From Bosea sp. (in: a-proteobacteria) (lineage in GTDB: Bacteria; Pseudomonadota; Alphaproteobacteria; Rhizobiales; Beijerinckiaceae): DNA of 64,000 nt. The stretch's first letter is position 1; each line of letters starts with the position of its first letter. This document shows, piece after piece, positions 7,171-16,366 of the stretch. The position numbers were made by a program, and so were the translations under genes. The DNA lies in assembly GCF_023953965.1 (NCBI RefSeq), contig NZ_JAMLIX010000001.1:1302501-1366500 (forward strand), written 5' to 3'. The notes under the pieces were generated by a model. That model had not been told where the DNA came from, searched no databases, and saw nothing but the letters and a program-made list of their open reading frames with translations.

Positions 7171-9858
7171 TCAGGCGGCTTTCAGCATTTGGCGCAGCAT
7201 CAGCTGCAGGATGCCGCCATTGCGGAAATACTGGAGCTCGTAGGCGGTATCGATGCGGGCGGTCAGCGTGACCTGCCGGCGCGATCCATCGGCGCGGTGG
7301 ATCACGCAAACGAGCGGGGCGCGCGGCTTCAGGGCCTTGATCCCGATCAGGTCGATCGTCTCGCTGCCGTCGAGGCCAAGCGTCTTGCGCGACTGCCCGG
7401 CCTGGAACTCGCAGGGCAGGATGCCCATGCCGATCAGGTTGGAGCGATGGATGCGCTCGAAGCTCTCGGCCAGGACGGCGCGCACGCCGAGCAGCAAAGT
7501 GCCTTTCGCGGCCCAGTCGCGCGAGGACCCCGCGCCGTAATCGCAGCCGGCGACGATGACGAGCGGCACCTTTTCGCGGCGATAGGCCATGGCGGCGTCA
7601 TAGATCGACATCGGCGCGGCATCCGGCATGTGCAGGGTGTGGCCGCCCTCGCGGCCGCCGGCCATCTCGTTGCGGATGCGGATATTGGCGAAAGTGCCGC
7701 GCACCATCACGTCGTGATTGACCCGGCGCGAGGCGTAGGAGTTGAAGTCCTTCGGCGCGATGCCCTGACTCGACAGATAGGCCCCGGCCGGGCTGTCATT
7801 CGCGATCACGCCGATCGGCGAGATATGGTCGGTGGTGATCGAATCCCCGAACATGGCCAGGATGCGCGCGCCCGAAATGTCGCCGGGCGGCACGGCTTCG
7901 CGCTGGATGCCGCCGAAGAAGGGCGGGCGGCGGATATAGCGGGATTCATCCTTCCAGGCGAAGGTGTCGCCGCCGCGCACGGCAAGCCTGCGCCAGTGCT
8001 CGTCGCCGGCGAAGACATCGGCATAGCGCTCGCGATAGAGGTCCGGCGTCACCACTTTCTGGATGATCGCGGCGATGTCCTCGTCCGAAGGCCAGATATC
8101 CGCGAGGTAGACGGGTTTTCCCGCGCGATCCGTGCCGATGGGCTCCCGCGTCAGATCGAGCGTCATCCGCCCGGCGAGCGCGTAGGCGATGACCAGCGGC
8201 GGCGAGGCCAGATAGTTGATCCGGCAGCGCGTATGGACCCGGCCCTCGAAATTGCGGTTGCCCGAGAGCACGGCGGCCAGCGCCAGCCCATCCTCGTCGA
8301 CGGCGCGGGCGACGCCGTCGTCGAGCGGCCCGGAATTGCCCATGCAGGTCATGCAGCCGAAGCCGACGACCTGGAAACCGAGCCGGTCGAGATCCGACTG
8401 CAGGCCGGCCCGCCTGAGATATTCGGCGACCACCCGTGAGCCCGGCGAGAACGAGGTCTTGACCCAGGGCTTCGTCGTCAGCCCGCGGGCCGCGGCGTTG
8501 CGCGCCAGCAGGGCCGCGCCGATGATGACGTTGGGGTTGGAGGTGTTGGTGCAGCTGGTGATCGCGGCGATGGCGAGGTGGCCGTCGGCCAGCACATGCT
8601 CCGTGCCGCCGATCGTGACGCGGCTTTGCTTGCGCGGCGTGCCCGCCGCATCCAGGACCGCGTCCAGCGCGGCCTTCACCTGCGGCAGCGCGACGCGATC
8701 CTGCGGGCGCTTGGGGCCGGCGAGGCTGGTGACGACCTGAGAGAGGTCGATCTCGATCAGATCGGTGAAATCGGGTTCGGCGGCCTGCGCGTCGAACCAC
8801 AGGCCCTGCGCCTTGGCATAGGCCTCGACGAGGTCGATCTGTTCCTGGCTCCGGCCGGTGCCGGCGAGATAGGCGAGCGTCTCGGCGTCGATCGGAAAGA
8901 AGCCGATCGTCGCGCCGTATTCGGGCGCCATATTGGCGATCGTCGCCCGCGTCGCCATCGTCAGATGCGTCAGGCCCGGGCCGAGATACTCGACGAATTT
9001 CTGCACCACGCCGTGCTTGCGCAGGCGCTCGGTCACGGTCAGGACGAGATCCGTCGCGGTGACGCCCGGCGCCAGCTTGCCGACGAAGCGTACCCCGATC
9101 ACTTCGGGGATCGCCATCGAGACCGGCTGGCCGAGCATGGCCGCGCCGGCTTCGATGCCGCCGCAGCCCCAGCCGACGACGCCCAGCGCATTGACCATCG
9201 GGGTATGGCTGTCCATCCCCAGGACCGTATCGGGGAAGGCGAGCGGCGTGCCCGGCAGCGCCGTCTCGTCGACGAGGACGACCTTGGCCAGATACTCGAT
9301 ATTGACCTGATGGATGATGCCCTGTCCCGAGGGCACGATCCTGAGATTGGCGAAAGCGCTCTGGGCCCAGCGCAGGAAGGCGTAGCGCTCGCCGTTGCGC
9401 TCATATTCGATCGCGAGATTGCGCGCGGCGGCATCGGCGCTGCCGAAGACGTCGACGATCGCCGAATGGTCGACCACGATGTCGACATGCGAGAGCGGAT
9501 TGATCGATCTCGGATCGCCGCCGAGATCGACCATCGCGTCGCGCATCGCCGCGAGATCGGCCAGCAGCGGAATGCCGGAGGAATCCGGCATGATGATGCG
9601 CGCCGGGTGATAGGCGATATCGCGCCCGCCCTTGCGATCGGCCGTCCAGTTCGCCAGCGCCGCGACATCCCCGCTCTCGACCGCCTTGCCGAGATGATGA
9701 TGCCGCAGCAGGTTTTCCAGCAGGATCTTCAGCGAGCGCGGCAGGCGCGAGACCGGCCCGAGCCCCCGCCGCTCCATCTGCGCCAGGCTGAAGAACCCGA
9801 GCCTGCGGCCGCCGACCTCAAGCTCGGCGAGCGCGTCGGCGGCGGAAGGCCGGCTCAT
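7171..9858 (-). CDS. aconitase family hydratase (AcnA/IRP type)
   Basis: This 895-residue protein is the size of AcnA/iron-regulatory-protein type aconitases. Iron-sulfur cysteines are seen in ITSCTNTSNP and VGFGCMTCMGNSG, and the C-terminal swivel domain is intact with GDSITTDHISPIG and GSSRDWAAKG. These enzymes reversibly move or add water on citrate, isocitrate, 2-methylcitrate or 2-methyl-cis-aconitate. Being inside a catabolic operon between an amidohydrolase and a PrpB-like lyase suggests a pathway-specific substrate rather than TCA-cycle duty. Its ATG at 9858 lies one base beyond the stop of the amidohydrolase gene, so translation is probably coupled. Confidence 0.9.
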   Translation of the reverse strand: MSRPSAADALAELEVGGRRLGFFSLAQMERRGLGPVSRLPRSLKILLENLLRHHHLGKAVESGDVAALANWTADRKGGRDIAYHPARIIMPDSSGIPLLADLAAMRDAMVDLGGDPRSINPLSHVDIVVDHSAIVDVFGSADAAARNLAIEYERNGERYAFLRWAQSAFANLRIVPSGQGIIHQVNIEYLAKVVLVDETALPGTPLAFPDTVLGMDSHTPMVNALGVVGWGCGGIEAGAAMLGQPVSMAIPEVIGVRFVGKLAPGVTATDLVLTVTERLRKHGVVQKFVEYLGPGLTHLTMATRATIANMAPEYGATIGFFPIDAETLAYLAGTGRSQEQIDLVEAYAKAQGLWFDAQAAEPDFTDLIEIDLSQVVTSLAGPKRPQDRVALPQVKAALDAVLDAAGTPRKQSRVTIGGTEHVLADGHLAIAAITSCTNTSNPNVIIGAALLARNAAARGLTTKPWVKTSFSPGSRVVAEYLRRAGLQSDLDRLGFQVVGFGCMTCMGNSGPLDDGVARAVDEDGLALAAVLSGNRNFEGRVHTRCRINYLASPPLVIAYALAGRMTLDLTREPIGTDRAGKPVYLADIWPSDEDIAAIIQKVVTPDLYRERYADVFAGDEHWRRLAVRGGDTFAWKDESRYIRRPPFFGGIQREAVPPGDISGARILAMFGDSITTDHISPIGVIANDSPAGAYLSSQGIAPKDFNSYASRRVNHDVMVRGTFANIRIRNEMAGGREGGHTLHMPDAAPMSIYDAAMAYRREKVPLVIVAGCDYGAGSSRDWAAKGTLLLGVRAVLAESFERIHRSNLIGMGILPCEFQAGQSRKTLGLDGSETIDLIGIKALKPRAPLVCVIHRADGSRRQVTLTARIDTAYELQYFRNGGILQLMLRQMLKAA

Positions 9859-9859
9859 C

Positions 9860-11260
9860 TCATTGGCCTCGGCCGGTAAGCTTGCGCTTCACGAAGCGGC
9901 CATGCCCGACCGCCGCGTCGTCGAGCACGCCGTCGGTCAGCGCCGCCTTGCCACGCACCAGCGTGTGCAGGACGCGGCCCTTGAAAGTCCAGCCCTCATA
10001 GAGCGAATAGCCGGCGCTGGAGACCACGTCCTCGCGCCTCAGCGTCCAGCTCGCATCGAGATCGACGATGGCGAGATCGGCGTCGAGGCCCGGCGCGATC
10101 GCGCCCTTGCGGTCGCCGAAGCCCATGATGCGGGCGGGATTGGCCGAGGTCAGCGCGGCGATCCGCTCCAGCGACAGCCCGCGCTTGTGATAGCCCTCGC
10201 TCAACAGCACCGGCAGCAGCGTGTCCATGCCGGGCCCTCCGGGCGAGGCGCCCCAGATGCCGCCTTCCTTGGAGGAGAGATCGCGATGGGCGTGGTCGGT
10301 GGCGACGGTGTCGACATCGCCGCTCAGGATCGCCTGCCAGAGCGCCTCGCGATCGCTCGGCTCGCGCAGCGGCGGGTTGACCTTGGCGATGACGCCTTCC
10401 TTCGCGGTGACGTCATGGGTGAGGTATTGCGGGCAGGTCTCGATATAGATCTCCGAGCCGTCCCGGCGCTGGCGCAGCGCCGCCTTCAGCGCCTCTTCCG
10501 AGGAGGTGTGGACGATATAGACCGGCGCGCCGGCGACGCGCGCGATATAGCCGGCGCGCTGCACCGCATCGGCCTCCACGAAGGGCGGGCGGGTGGCGTT
10601 CCAGGTCGCGAGCCCGCCCTTGCCCTCGGGGTCGGCGGCCATGACGCGGTCGCGCAGCACCCAGGCGAGCTCGATGGTCTCGGGATGGGGGCAGACCATG
10701 CCGCCGTTTTGCGCCGCCGCCTCGCAGAGGCGCAGCAGATAGCCGTCGTCCAGATCGGGCATGTTGAGGCGCTTGCCCTCGCCGCCGCGGTTGTTCATGA
10801 AGATCTTGAAGGTCGGCGTGCCCTGCCCGACATAGCCGGGGATGCCGGCGAGCTGCTCTTCGGTCGAGATGATCAGGTGGTAGCCGAAATCGATGCGCGC
10901 GCCGGCCTCGGTGACGCCGATGACCTCGTCGAACAGGGTCTCATAGGGCTCGGTCGAGAGCAGATACGGGATGCAGCAGGTCACGCCGCCCTTGGCGGCG
11001 GCGGCCGTCTCGCGGTCGGCGTCGAGCGGCTCGCGCGGCCGGGAGATGTCCTTGCCGTGGCCGAGATGCAGATGCGCGTCGATCACGCCCGGAAGGATCA
11101 CCAGCCCCCCGGCCGCGATCTCGCGGCTGGCCGAAGCCGGCTCGCCCGGGGCGAGGATCGCGGCGATGCGGCCGTCGCGAATGGCGATGTCGCAGGCGGT
11201 GCGCCCGGTTCCCGGCAGGATGGCGTCACCGTGACGGATGATCAGGTCGTACGGGTTCAT
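9860..11260 (-). CDS. dihydroorotase/hydantoinase-like cyclic amidohydrolase
   Basis: This 466-residue amidohydrolase-superfamily enzyme carries all the binuclear-metal ligands: His63 and His65 in DAHLHLG, Lys152 in FKIFMNN (normally carboxylated), His192 in CPHPE, His251 in YIVHTSS and Asp322 in TDHAH. The sequence is of the dihydroorotase/allantoinase/dihydropyrimidinase group, which opens cyclic amides, imides or ureides. Pyrimidine genes are absent around it, and its neighbours (importer, MmgE/PrpD pair, aconitase, isochorismatase-like amidase) point to a catabolic ring-opening step. It starts with ATG preceded by AAGGA, five bases after the upstream gene's stop. The exact substrate cannot be read from the sequence. 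Confidence 0.88.
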   Translation of the reverse strand: MNPYDLIIRHGDAILPGTGRTACDIAIRDGRIAAILAPGEPASASREIAAGGLVILPGVIDAHLHLGHGKDISRPREPLDADRETAAAAKGGVTCCIPYLLSTEPYETLFDEVIGVTEAGARIDFGYHLIISTEEQLAGIPGYVGQGTPTFKIFMNNRGGEGKRLNMPDLDDGYLLRLCEAAAQNGGMVCPHPETIELAWVLRDRVMAADPEGKGGLATWNATRPPFVEADAVQRAGYIARVAGAPVYIVHTSSEEALKAALRQRRDGSEIYIETCPQYLTHDVTAKEGVIAKVNPPLREPSDREALWQAILSGDVDTVATDHAHRDLSSKEGGIWGASPGGPGMDTLLPVLLSEGYHKRGLSLERIAALTSANPARIMGFGDRKGAIAPGLDADLAIVDLDASWTLRREDVVSSAGYSLYEGWTFKGRVLHTLVRGKAALTDGVLDDAAVGHGRFVKRKLTGRGQ

Positions 11261-11265
11261 GCGGA

Positions 11266-12645
11266 TTATCCTTGTCGAGTCTGCCGGATCGCGCTGGACA
11301 GGGGGGCAAGCCGCGGCGCGTCCGCCAGGCCGTCCAGAGCCGATTGCAGCGCCGCGACCGCGTCGGCGGACAGGACACGGGCGGCGTTGGTGGTGAATTT
11401 GGCGTCGAGCTCGCGCTGTCCGGCCGGGCGCGAGGCGTTGCCATAGGCATCCGCGATGCTGATCGTCTCGCGGCTGCCATCGGTGCCCTCGACCACGATC
11501 TCGGCCTCGAAGCGGGTCGGGAAGGCCGAGGGCTCGAGCGGTTCCCAGGCGATGCGCCGGGCGAGGTCCAGCACCGCCGGGGATGGCGCGCGCTCGAAGG
11601 TCGAAAGCGTGATCTCGTTCTCGACCAGGCGCGCCGCCACGGTCGCCGGCAGGCTCCAGCGCATCGCATGCCCGGTCGCCGGCCTCTGCTTGTCGGGCCA
11701 GGGCTCGCAGATGATCGGCGCCGCCCCGCGCGGCACCCGGCAGAGCAGCCGCGCGATCCTGTCCGGCGTATAGCCGGCGGCGGCGGCGAGCCCGGCCGCC
11801 TCGAGGAAGGGGTGGAGGAAATGGCAGCAGGGCGAGAGCTTGAAGGCGGCTTCGCCGATATGCCAGCGCTGGCCGAGGTCGCCGAGGAGCGCCGCGAAGG
11901 CCGCGGGAGCCGCCGCGTCGCCGGCGAAATGCGGGAACAGCCCCCAGCGGCCCTCCAGCGCGGTTTCCGGGCCGGTCAGGCCGGCGGCCGCGAGCTTGGC
12001 CGCGAGAATGCCGGCATGGGCCCCCCAGCCCGGATGCAGCGACTTGCTGGCCGCGCCGTTGCTGAGGAATTCGAAGACGCCGGCGGCCTGGCTCAGCGCG
12101 ATGCCGATCGCCGCGACGCGTTCGTCATGGCTCAGGTCGAGCATCTCGGCGGCGATCAGGGCGCCCGCCAAGGTCCCGGCCACCGAGGTGATGTGGAAGC
12201 CGCGCTGCTGGAAGCCGCCGGGCGTGGCGAGGCCGATGCGGATCATGATCTCCCAGCAGCGCGCGAAGGCGCCGATGAGATCGGCGCCGGAGAGATCGCG
12301 ATCCTCGGCCATCGCCAGCGAGACGGCGGCCGCGAGCGAGCTGCCATGCACGATCGAGGCGGTGTGGGTGTCGTCATATTCCAGGCTGTGGATCAGCCCG
12401 CCATTGATCAGCGCCGCCATTTCCGGTTCCGCGCCGGTCGAAAGCCCGAACATCGTCGCGGCACCGCGCGAGGTCTGGCGCGCTGCGAGGACCTGATAGG
12501 GCCGGCCCACGGGCGAGCCGGCGGCGGCGAGGCCGACGCCGACGGCATCGCGCAGATGCAACAGGGCCGCGTGGCGGGCCTGCGCCGGCATCGGCGCCGA
12601 GGCCATGGCGGCGGAGGCCTCGACGAGCGCGCGCGCCAGGGTCAT
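11266..12645 (-). CDS. MmgE/PrpD family protein, copy 1
   Basis: This 459-residue member of the MmgE/PrpD family shows the N-terminal helical part (HLRDAVGVGLAAAGSPVGRP), the ALINGGLIHSLEYDDTHTASIVHGSS active-site stretch, SNGAASKSLHPGWGAHAG, and the lid-domain FKLSPCCHFLHPFLEA. Characterised relatives are 2-methylcitrate dehydratase, cis-aconitate decarboxylase and iminodisuccinate epimerase, all acting on polycarboxylates. Its ATG at 12645 overlaps the upstream gene's stop by 4 bases (ATGA). It is clearly different from the second copy, so the pair probably does two steps or forms a heteromer. Confidence 0.87.
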   Translation of the reverse strand: MTLARALVEASAAMASAPMPAQARHAALLHLRDAVGVGLAAAGSPVGRPYQVLAARQTSRGAATMFGLSTGAEPEMAALINGGLIHSLEYDDTHTASIVHGSSLAAAVSLAMAEDRDLSGADLIGAFARCWEIMIRIGLATPGGFQQRGFHITSVAGTLAGALIAAEMLDLSHDERVAAIGIALSQAAGVFEFLSNGAASKSLHPGWGAHAGILAAKLAAAGLTGPETALEGRWGLFPHFAGDAAAPAAFAALLGDLGQRWHIGEAAFKLSPCCHFLHPFLEAAGLAAAAGYTPDRIARLLCRVPRGAAPIICEPWPDKQRPATGHAMRWSLPATVAARLVENEITLSTFERAPSPAVLDLARRIAWEPLEPSAFPTRFEAEIVVEGTDGSRETISIADAYGNASRPAGQRELDAKFTTNAARVLSADAVAALQSALDGLADAPRLAPLSSAIRQTRQG

Positions 12646-14036
12646 CGGGCAGGTCCTGTCAGCGCGGCCGCAAGGGCGGGCCAGGGGCGCGCCAGCGTCG
12701 CCGGATCGCCTTCGACGACCGACCACAACAGGCGCGGCATCGCCGGGAACACCGCCTCGGCATTGTCGCGCAGCTTGCCGAACAGGGCTTCGTCGTCGAA
12801 GGGCTGGTCGGCGCCGCCGCGCGCATTGTCGCAAGCCGCGGTCCAGACGGTGCCGTCGCGGAAGCGCCACGTCACTTTCGCCGGGCGGTCGTTCGGCCAG
12901 GGCCGGATATCGGGATGCAGCACCAGGCGGATGGCCTCGCGCAGGCGCGCGATGCGCGGATCGGTCAGCGTGTCCTCGACGAAGGCGCGCCGGCCCGCGT
13001 CGCGGATCACCATCGTCGCGGCGACCGAATGCGGGATCGAGAATTTCGCCGCGAGCACGGTCTCCGGCTTCACCGTGGTGAGCGCCATGCCGCCGGGGCT
13101 GGTCGCGATCTCGACCTCGGCGACGTCGTCGATCGTCCGCTCGCCGAGCCGGCCCAGCAGCTCCAGCGTCGCCTCGACCGCCGCATGGGCGTAGCCGCAG
13201 CAGGCGAAGACCTTGTGGTAGCCGTTGCTCACCGACCAGCGCTCGCCGAGCGCCTCGACCATCGCGCCGGGTCGATATTCGGTCGACAGGCAATCGGTGA
13301 AGGTGTCGTAGGGGCTCGTCGCGAGGCCGCCGATGCCGCAATCGGCCCAATCGGCCGCGCGCAGGCCGATCCAGGCCCCGACGCCGGTCCAGGCATTGCG
13401 CACGAGCGCGCCCTCGACCGCGGTGTCGAAATGCCCGGCATAGGTCATGCTCGCGGCGCCGCAGACCGCCCGCAGCATCGCCTGCGCATCGAGCCTGCGC
13501 GCCACGGCGCTGCCCGCGGCGGCGCCGATCGTGGGAAAGGCGGCGTGGGGATGCACGGTGAAGCGCGGAAAGGGGAAAGCCAGCGCGAAGCGCGTGGTGA
13601 CCTCATAGGCGATGGCGATGTCGCGCAGCAGCGCCTCGACCGTCGGGCCGCGAACCTCCGCCTCGGCGAGCAGGGCCGGCAGGGTGTAGGCGCCGGCATG
13701 GCAGGAGGCGTTGCGAAAGCCTTCGTCGAGCTCGCACCAGGTCACGGCCAGGCCGTTGGCCACGGCCGCGGTGTAGCGGTCGCAGCGCGCGACGCCGGCC
13801 GCGAAGACATGAGCCTCGGCGCGCGGGGCGGCATCGGCGAGCACCTTGGCCTGGGCGGCGACGACCTGATTCTCCTGCGAGCCGGCGACCATCGCCCCGA
13901 TATCGTCGGCGAGGATCAGCGCGGCGCGCCGGCGCACATCCTCCCGCAGGGGCCGCCGGCGCGCGGCGACCGCCCATTCCATCAGCTCCCGGACCTCCTC
14001 GCCGCTCCGGCTGCGCTCGGGGGATTGCTTGCCCAT
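12642..14036 (-). CDS. MmgE/PrpD family protein, copy 2
   Basis: This 464-residue MmgE/PrpD protein has ALILADDIGAMVAGSQ at the N-terminus, ANGLAVTWCELDEGFRNASCHAG in the place of the family's active-site DD-H stretch, YAGHFDTAVEGALVRNAWTG, and YHKVFACCGYAHAAVEATL in the lid. Compared with copy 1, the aspartate pair before the histidine is changed (CELDEGFR), so substrate or reaction may differ. The ATG at 14036 shares its A with the TGA of the upstream ATPase gene (TGATG), and the long upstream frame is antisense sequence. Confidence 0.87.
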   Translation of the reverse strand: MGKQSPERSRSGEEVRELMEWAVAARRRPLREDVRRRAALILADDIGAMVAGSQENQVVAAQAKVLADAAPRAEAHVFAAGVARCDRYTAAVANGLAVTWCELDEGFRNASCHAGAYTLPALLAEAEVRGPTVEALLRDIAIAYEVTTRFALAFPFPRFTVHPHAAFPTIGAAAGSAVARRLDAQAMLRAVCGAASMTYAGHFDTAVEGALVRNAWTGVGAWIGLRAADWADCGIGGLATSPYDTFTDCLSTEYRPGAMVEALGERWSVSNGYHKVFACCGYAHAAVEATLELLGRLGERTIDDVAEVEIATSPGGMALTTVKPETVLAAKFSIPHSVAATMVIRDAGRRAFVEDTLTDPRIARLREAIRLVLHPDIRPWPNDRPAKVTWRFRDGTVWTAACDNARGGADQPFDDEALFGKLRDNAEAVFPAMPRLLWSVVEGDPATLARPWPALAAALTGPAR

Positions 14037-14719
14037 CAGAACCACTCCCAGAGATTGGGCGATCCGGACAGCTCCTCGGCCGTCCCGGAGAAGACCACAC
14101 GCCCGGATTTCAGGATCAGCGCGCGATCGACCGTCTTCAGCGTGGCGGGCACGTTCTGCTCGACGATCACCAGGCCGGTGCCGAGCGACTCGTTGATCGA
14201 TTTCAGCCGCGCCATCACGTTGCGGACGATGACCGGGGCGAGCCCGGTCGACGGCTCGTCGAGCAGCAGCCATTTCGGCTGCGTCATCAGCGCCATGCCG
14301 AGCGCCAGCATCTGCTGCTCGCCGCCCGACATCGAGCCGGCGCGCTGCTTGCGGCGTTCCGCGAGGACGGGGAAGATCTTCAGGATCTCGGCCATGAAGG
14401 ACTGGTCGAAGAGCAGGCCCGAGATCCGCAGGTTCTGCTCGGTCGACAGGTTGGGGAAGACGTTGTGGCCCTGCGGCACGAAGGCGATGCCGCGGCGCAC
14501 ATTGGTCGCGACATGCCCGGCCTCGACGGGCCGGCCGTCGAACTCCACCTCGCCGGAAGCCGGCGCGTGCGCGCCGACGAGACAGCGCAGCAGCGTGGTC
14601 TTGCCGGCGCCGTTATGCCCGAAGACGCCCAGGCGCACGCCGGGTTCGAGCTTCAGCGAGATGTCGGCGAGCGCCGTCAGCGTGCCGTATTTCGCGACGA
14701 GGGAACGGGTTTCCAACAT
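14036..14719 (-). CDS. LivF-type ABC transporter ATPase
   Basis: This 227-residue ATPase belongs to branched-chain-amino-acid type (HAAT) importers. It has Walker A GHNGAGKTTLL, the signature MSGGEQQMLALG, and Walker B WLLLDEPSTGLAP. The length and absence of extra domains fit LivF. It is one of two ATPases in this importer and follows LivG with a 3-base gap. The transported compound is more likely the substrate of the neighbouring catabolic enzymes than an amino acid. Confidence 0.93.
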   Translation of the reverse strand: MLETRSLVAKYGTLTALADISLKLEPGVRLGVFGHNGAGKTTLLRCLVGAHAPASGEVEFDGRPVEAGHVATNVRRGIAFVPQGHNVFPNLSTEQNLRISGLLFDQSFMAEILKIFPVLAERRKQRAGSMSGGEQQMLALGMALMTQPKWLLLDEPSTGLAPVIVRNVMARLKSINESLGTGLVIVEQNVPATLKTVDRALILKSGRVVFSGTAEELSGSPNLWEWF

Positions 14720-14722
14720 CGC

Positions 14723-15481
14723 TCAGGTCCCGAAATAGAGTTCGGTCAGGCGCGGATCGGCGATCAGAGTCTCGACCGGCCCGCGCGCGAGCACCTTGCC
14801 CGCGAACATGAAGACGCCCTCGTCGCAAAGGTCGCGCACGAAGGCGACGTTGTGCTCGACGACGCAGACGGCGATACCGCTCTCGGCCAGCGACCGGACC
14901 ACGGCCTGGACGGTGCGATAGGCCTGCCCCTCGACACCGGCCATGGGCTCGTCGAGCAACAGGCAGCGCGGATCGTTCATCAGCGCGCGGGCGACGCCGA
15001 CGAGCTTCTGCTGGCCATAGGTCAGATCGGCCGCAGGCTGGGTGGCGACATCGGCAAGGCCGGTCCGTTCCAGGATCTCATAGGCCTTGGCGCGGATCGC
15101 CCTTTCCTCGCCCGCCGCCCGGCCCGGCGCGAAGACCATGCGGAACAGGCTGTCGCTGGGATAGGCGCGGGGCGCCACGATCAGGTTGTCGATCACGGTC
15201 AGCGACGGAAACAGCCGCAGGTTCTGCCAGGTCCGGCTGAGGCCGAGCCGGGCCCGGCGATGGACCTCCATCCGGTCGATCGAGCGCCCGTCGAGCTTCA
15301 GCGTGCCGGCATCCGGCCGGACGGCGCCGGAGATCAGGTTGAACAGCGAGGTCTTGCCGGCGCCGTTGGGCCCGATCAGGCCGAGCACGCGCCCGGCGGT
15401 CAGGTCGAGATCGATCGCATCGGCGACCACGATCCCGCCGAAGCGCTTCGAGAGGCGCCGGACTTCAAGAATGGCGGCCAT
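14723..15481 (-). CDS. LivG-type ABC transporter ATPase
   Basis: This 252-residue ATPase has Walker A GLIGPNGAGKTSLFN, a signature region reading LTYGQQKLVGVARAL, Walker B RCLLLDEPMAGVEG, and the LivG-specific long loop (HRRARLGLSRTWQNLRLFPS). The signature has Tyr-Gly-Gln where Ser-Gly-Gly is common, as is usual in LivG. Start ATG 15481 gives homology from the first residues (MAAILEVRRLSKRFGG) and overlaps the end of the LivM-type gene by 17 bases. Confidence 0.92.
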   Translation of the reverse strand: MAAILEVRRLSKRFGGIVVADAIDLDLTAGRVLGLIGPNGAGKTSLFNLISGAVRPDAGTLKLDGRSIDRMEVHRRARLGLSRTWQNLRLFPSLTVIDNLIVAPRAYPSDSLFRMVFAPGRAAGEERAIRAKAYEILERTGLADVATQPAADLTYGQQKLVGVARALMNDPRCLLLDEPMAGVEGQAYRTVQAVVRSLAESGIAVCVVEHNVAFVRDLCDEGVFMFAGKVLARGPVETLIADPRLTELYFGT

Positions 15482-16361
15482 GCGGCACCGTCGCTGAATG
15501 GGAACGCCAGACATCGCCCGCCGCCACGAGGCCCTGCGGGCGCACGAACATGAAGACGAGGACGAGGCCCGTGAACAGGAAGCCCTGCAAGGGGCCGAGC
15601 ACGCTGGTGGGCAGATCGAGGAAGGTGATGGCCTGCGGCAGGACCTGCAGGATCACCGCGCCGACGACGGGACCCCAGGTCGAGCGGATGCCGCCGACCA
15701 CGATCATCGTCAGCAGCGCCGCCGATTGCAGCACGTCGAACTGCTCCGGCGTGAGGTAGCGGAAATAATGGGCGTAGAGCGAGCCGGCGAAGCCGGCGAG
15801 GCCCGAGCTCAGCGCGAACACCCCGAGCTTGAGCCCGGTCGCGTCGCGGCCGAGGCTGGAGAAGGCGAGCTCGTCGTCACGCATCGCGCTGAGCGCGCGC
15901 CCGGCCGGGCCGTGGGCGATGCGGTTGACGATGAAGACGACGAGCATGGCGACGAGCACGACCAGGACCACATAGGACAGTCGTCCGAGCGTCGGCGTCA
16001 GGAAGGCCGGGATGTTGGTCAGCCCGCCGGCGCCGCCGGTCCAGGCCATGTTCTTGATCAGCTCGAGCACGCCGAGCTGAAAGCCGATGCTCGCGATCAT
16101 CAGATAGTCGCCCGAGACCCGCAGCGACGACAGCGCCAGGAAGAGGGAACAGGCGACCGCGACCGCCGTGCCCGCCAGCATGGCCAGCGGCACCGGCACG
16201 CCGAGATTGCGCGCCAGCAGCGCCGAGGCATAGGCGCCGATGGCGTAGAAGACCGGGTGGGCGATCGAGATCAGCCCGCCATAGCCGATGCTCAGGTTGA
16301 AGCTGGACGCCATGATGATCGACAGGCTGACCAGGATGATGATGGAATAGATGTAGTCCAC
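15465..16361 (-). CDS. LivM-type ABC transporter permease
   Basis: This 298-residue membrane protein has about eight hydrophobic spans and the LivM motifs FNLSIGYGGLISIAHPVFYAIGAYA (near residues 24-48) and AMRDDELAFSSLGRD, the coupling loop that contacts the ATPases. The GTG at 16361 is chosen because GGGAG lies about 8 bases upstream and the homology starts directly; the frame upstream is antisense to the LivH gene. It begins 5 bases before the LivH stop, so the genes overlap slightly. Confidence 0.92.
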   Translation of the reverse strand: MDYIYSIIILVSLSIIMASSFNLSIGYGGLISIAHPVFYAIGAYASALLARNLGVPVPLAMLAGTAVAVACSLFLALSSLRVSGDYLMIASIGFQLGVLELIKNMAWTGGAGGLTNIPAFLTPTLGRLSYVVLVVLVAMLVVFIVNRIAHGPAGRALSAMRDDELAFSSLGRDATGLKLGVFALSSGLAGFAGSLYAHYFRYLTPEQFDVLQSAALLTMIVVGGIRSTWGPVVGAVILQVLPQAITFLDLPTSVLGPLQGFLFTGLVLVFMFVRPQGLVAAGDVWRSHSATVPHGRHS

Positions 16362-16366
16362 GGCGG

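Noticed and set aside
6246..9858. Standard methylcitrate cycle for propionate
   Set aside because: A PrpB-like lyase and an aconitase are present, but no methylcitrate synthase or PrpR/PrpF gene, and the operon contains an importer and ring-opening enzymes that the cycle does not need.
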